Assembly: GCA_934446135.1 (NCBI GenBank)
Contig: CAKSDT010000077.1
Span: forward strand, 1 to 8,093
Source of the DNA: an uncultured Clostridia bacterium
Lineage (GTDB): Bacteria; Bacillota; Clostridia; RGIG6154
Length of the DNA stretch: 8,093 nucleotides
Direction of reading: 5' to 3'
Below the pieces are notes generated by a model. It made no database searches and was not told where the DNA came from. It saw only the letters and a list, made by a program, of their open reading frames with translations. The translations under genes and the position numbers were made by a program. This document shows, in pieces, positions 5,852 to 8,093 of this stretch. Position 1 is the stretch's first letter, and every line of letters begins with the position of its first letter.

Positions 5852-6830
5852 CCGTTCCGTCTCTCCGTATAACATATTTATATAACAGGCGCGAAGCATT
5901 GTCGGGTCCGAGCAGACATACCGCCGTACGGATAAGCCGTATTTTGCTTGTTTTGCCTTTTTCGAGAAGAAACCGCAGTGCCTTTATTCTGTCTTTATAT
6001 TTTTTTCTCGTTTCAGACGGCAGGGCTCCGTAAAACGGAAGAACGATTGCATACTGAAACGCAAGGAACGCTAAGATGTGTTTTTTACTTTCACTATGCA
6101 TTGATTTGTTAAGCCACTTCTCTATAATTTTCAACTGATCATCAAGGCTTTTTTCGTTGCCGTAGGAACGTCTTGTGTTTTCGGATATTCGGTAGTAATA
6201 AATTCCGTCCTCATAAACGTCTGCCGATTTCATGACGGATACAAGCTGCAGAGTCCAGTCTATGTCCTCGCCGATAAGCCCCTCTCTAAATCGAATATTG
6301 TTTGATCTTAAAAACTCTGTTTGTATGATTTTTCCGCCCGAACTTGCCGGGAATTTTGAACACTCCGATATTGCCTTTAATACCTCATTCGCCGGTTTCC
6401 CATGAATTTTTTCACGTTTGAGTCCCTCCGCCATGGGTCTTTTTGTTCCATCCGGAAGAATTTTTATTATCGTATAAAAAATGATGTCTGCATTGCGGTC
6501 AGCCGCTCCTTCGTCAAGTTGTTTGATAAAATTTTCGCTTATATAATCATCTGCATCCACAAATATACAGTATCTTCCTCTTGCTCTCCCAGAGCCGATA
6601 TTTCTTGCTGCGGCAGGACCGGCATTCTCTTTGTGATACACATGAACACACTTATATTCTTTTGCATATTTATCACAGATTTCTCCAGATGAATCGGTTG
6701 AACCATCGTCTATCAAAATCAGTTCGCATTGCTCGCCCTGCTGCACGATACTTTTTATGCACTCTCCTACATATTTTTCCTTGTTGTATACCGGAACAAT
6801 AAAGCTATATTCATAGTCACAGTGCGGCAC
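5844..6830 (-). CDS. Family 2 (GT-A) glycosyltransferase
   Basis: This is an inverting GT2 transferase of 328 residues. The opening FIVPVYNKE, the nucleotide-binding ILIDDGSTD (about 38-46), the metal-binding DADD (about 92-95, the DxD motif) and a later ED pair (about 188-189) appear in the order usual for polysaccharide GT2 enzymes. The catalytic domain takes about the first 220 residues, followed by a helical, basic C-terminal tail. Two in-frame GTG starts exist, at 6839 and 6830. I chose 6830 because GAGGTG lies six bases upstream, while 6839 has no spaced Shine-Dalgarno sequence. The longer form would add three residues. The gene overlaps the end of the GT4 gene before it, and its TAA overlaps the start of the next gene by 8 bases. 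No membrane segments are evident. It probably adds one sugar to the growing repeat unit. Confidence 0.92.
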   Translation of the reverse strand: MPHCDYEYSFIVPVYNKEKYVGECIKSIVQQGEQCELILIDDGSTDSSGEICDKYAKEYKCVHVYHKENAGPAAARNIGSGRARGRYCIFVDADDYISENFIKQLDEGAADRNADIIFYTIIKILPDGTKRPMAEGLKREKIHGKPANEVLKAISECSKFPASSGGKIIQTEFLRSNNIRFREGLIGEDIDWTLQLVSVMKSADVYEDGIYYYRISENTRRSYGNEKSLDDQLKIIEKWLNKSMHSESKKHILAFLAFQYAIVLPFYGALPSETRKKYKDRIKALRFLLEKGKTSKIRLIRTAVCLLGPDNASRLLYKYVIRRDGTDE

Positions 6831-7977
6831 TCTTTTCACCTCGTCTTGAACTATCCTTTTCGTTCGGGAAATATATCCGGAACAATTTCTCTTTTATAAT
6901 TTTTATGTCGTATTTTTTAATGTGCTCTTTGTTGTAGTTGCCCATTTTTCGGCGCAGAGACGGATCACCTATAAGCTTTTTGATTCCCTCGGCAAAGCCG
7001 TCTGAGTCATTTGCCGAATACAAAAATCCACCCTCGCCCGGTGCAATCAAATCCCTGTTCCCGCGCACATTTGACGCCACAGCCGGAAGTCCCGCCGCCA
7101 TTGCTTCCATAAGAGCAAGCGGCATTCCCTCGCGCGTTGACGGAAAACAGAATATATCGCTTGACTTTAAAAGGTCAAACACATCATTGCGAAAACCGAG
7201 CAAATGAACCCTGTCTTTTATACCACGTCTTTCAGCAAGTTCCGAAAGCTCACTGCCAAAGGCTCCGCAGCCTGCGATAATATAATGCAGGTTTTTGTTT
7301 TCGATTTTTGCCATTGCCTCAATAATTGTTCGATGATTTTTCAGTTTGCGAAGTTCTCCGACCGATATAAGAACCGTGTCACTTTCCTTTATACAAAATT
7401 CACGGCGCACTTTGCTTTTGTCAGGGCAGCTGTTTTCGATCCTTTCCAAATCCACACCGATTCCGTCTATGTGAACGATTTGTTTTGCTTTGAATTTTTT
7501 TGACGCTCTTTCATAGTCTTCACGATTAATCGTAACCAAAACATCGGTAATATGCGCCAGCAATCTTTCAACAGGATAAAACATAAGCCAAGCCAATTTT
7601 GAACTGCCTCTAAAAAAGTGAAATCCGTGAGCAATGTAAATTACTTTGGTTCCCTTTTTTCTTACGTCTCTTGCGGCAAGTCTGCCGATAACGTTACCGA
7701 CAGGGGTATTGCACTCTATAATATCAAAATTTCCGTTGTCGATTACCGATTTCAGCATTTTGTATGCTTTAATGTTACTCGCCGAAAACGGATTCCTTGT
7801 AAAAGGAATGTCTATATATAAATCGCAGTCCGGAATATTTACCTTGCCGTCCTCATAATCGTTTTTTGCAGCAACAACCGTTTTGTAACCGCATTCTTTA
7901 AACATTTTTATGTATGGCAAATGAAAGGTGTTTATATGCGTTTTTACCACCGTAGCTATGAATAGTATTTTCTTCAT
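6817..7977 (-). CDS. Family 4 (GT-B) glycosyltransferase
   Basis: This 386-residue protein has the normal length of a GT4 enzyme. Such retaining glycosyltransferases move a sugar from a nucleotide donor to the lipid-linked oligosaccharide on the cytoplasmic side of the membrane. The N-terminal Rossmann-like domain (about 1-175) starts KKILFIATV and has a His-rich acceptor-side loop (AHGFHFF, 116-122). The C-terminal donor-binding domain (about 195-370) has GELRKLKNH at 207-215, IIAGCG at 233-238, and the family hallmark E-x7-E in REGMPLALMEAM (Glu283, Glu291). It starts at ATG, with GAGG nine bases upstream, and overlaps the stop of the priming transferase as ATGA. Its 3' end overlaps the next gene by 14 bases, or 23 if the earlier start is used. 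It resembles the EpsD/EpsF and CapM kind of enzyme. The donor and linkage cannot be read from sequence. Confidence 0.93.
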   Translation of the reverse strand: MKKILFIATVVKTHINTFHLPYIKMFKECGYKTVVAAKNDYEDGKVNIPDCDLYIDIPFTRNPFSASNIKAYKMLKSVIDNGNFDIIECNTPVGNVIGRLAARDVRKKGTKVIYIAHGFHFFRGSSKLAWLMFYPVERLLAHITDVLVTINREDYERASKKFKAKQIVHIDGIGVDLERIENSCPDKSKVRREFCIKESDTVLISVGELRKLKNHRTIIEAMAKIENKNLHYIIAGCGAFGSELSELAERRGIKDRVHLLGFRNDVFDLLKSSDIFCFPSTREGMPLALMEAMAAGLPAVASNVRGNRDLIAPGEGGFLYSANDSDGFAEGIKKLIGDPSLRRKMGNYNKEHIKKYDIKIIKEKLFRIYFPNEKDSSRRGEKSAAL

Positions 7978-8093
7978 TTGCCGCTGCCTCGCTTTGATTT
8001 ATTTTGCCCGTCGCCCCTCATTACAACAGCAACTGTTGCCAGCAATATTTTTGCATCCAGTAAAAGTGAACGCTTTTTTTTATACTCTATATC
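7974..8093 (-). CDS. Priming sugar transferase, C-terminal end (partial)
   Basis: This is the 3' end of a gene that begins beyond the right edge; 39 residues and a TGA stop are visible. The pattern of D-I-x-Y at the start of the visible part, followed by S-L-x-x-D-x-K-I-L-x-x-T-V, matches the conserved C-terminal tail of bacterial sugar transferases (PF02397 family, the WcaJ/CpsE/EpsL type). These membrane-bound enzymes transfer a sugar-1-phosphate from a nucleotide sugar to undecaprenyl phosphate, the first step of repeat-unit assembly. The catalytic part is outside the window, so the sugar cannot be inferred. The stop overlaps the start of the next glycosyltransferase gene in an ATGA arrangement, which suggests translational coupling. 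The first place in a glycosyltransferase series is usual for the priming enzyme. The tail after residue 27 of the fragment is basic and unconserved. Confidence 0.8.
   Translation of the reverse strand, partial: DIEYKKKRSLLLDAKILLATVAVVMRGDGQNKSKRGSGK

Noticed and set aside
5705..5899. A 64-codon minus-strand open frame as a separate small gene
   Set aside because: From codon 17 (ATG 5851) it is the N-terminal end of the interrupted GT4 gene. The upstream part lies inside the preceding GT2 gene, and the good ribosome binding site belongs to 5851.
1..8093. CRISPR array, tRNA or rRNA genes, insertion sequence or toxin-antitoxin pair
   Set aside because: I saw no regular spaced repeats, no tRNA-like or rRNA-like sequence, and no transposase or toxin family on either strand.

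Overview
This window is part of a cell-surface polysaccharide (exopolysaccharide or capsule) gene cluster of the Wzx-flippase type. Every supported gene lies on the minus strand, so transcription runs from the right edge (8093) towards the left (1). The families present, the strong AGGAGG-type ribosome binding sites, and a secreted protein with S-layer homology (SLH) repeats all point to a Gram-positive Bacillota, most likely a Clostridia member of the gut type. No genus can be named from the sequence alone.

In transcription order the layout is: (1) the last 39 residues of a priming sugar-phosphate transferase, cut by the window edge (7974-8093); (2) a GT-B family 4 glycosyltransferase (6817-7977); (3) a GT-A family 2 glycosyltransferase (5844-6830); (4) a second GT-B family 4 glycosyltransferase interrupted by an in-frame TAA and short at its C-terminus (4766-5851); (5) a secreted SLH-domain protein (3453-4688), followed by a hairpin terminator (3364-3399); (6) a hexapeptide-repeat acetyltransferase (2748-3332); (7) another family 2 glycosyltransferase (1724-2785); (8) a Wzx-like flippase (226-1743). 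The last 225 bases hold no convincing gene but contain three consecutive inverted repeats.

The probable pathway is as follows. The priming enzyme loads a sugar phosphate on undecaprenyl phosphate. The glycosyltransferases extend the repeat unit in the cytoplasm, the acetyltransferase decorates it, and the flippase moves it outward. No Wzy polymerase, chain-length regulator or ligase is visible here, so these must lie outside the window. Genes 1-4 form one overlapping, translationally coupled block and genes 6-8 form another. The SLH gene, with its own strong ribosome binding site and terminator, separates the two blocks.

I do not see a previously undescribed system. The points most worth a second look are the nonsense codon in the second GT4 gene, the SLH gene set between the two blocks and flanked by a 10-bp inverted repeat, the terminator inside the gene series, and the nested hairpin array after the flippase gene.
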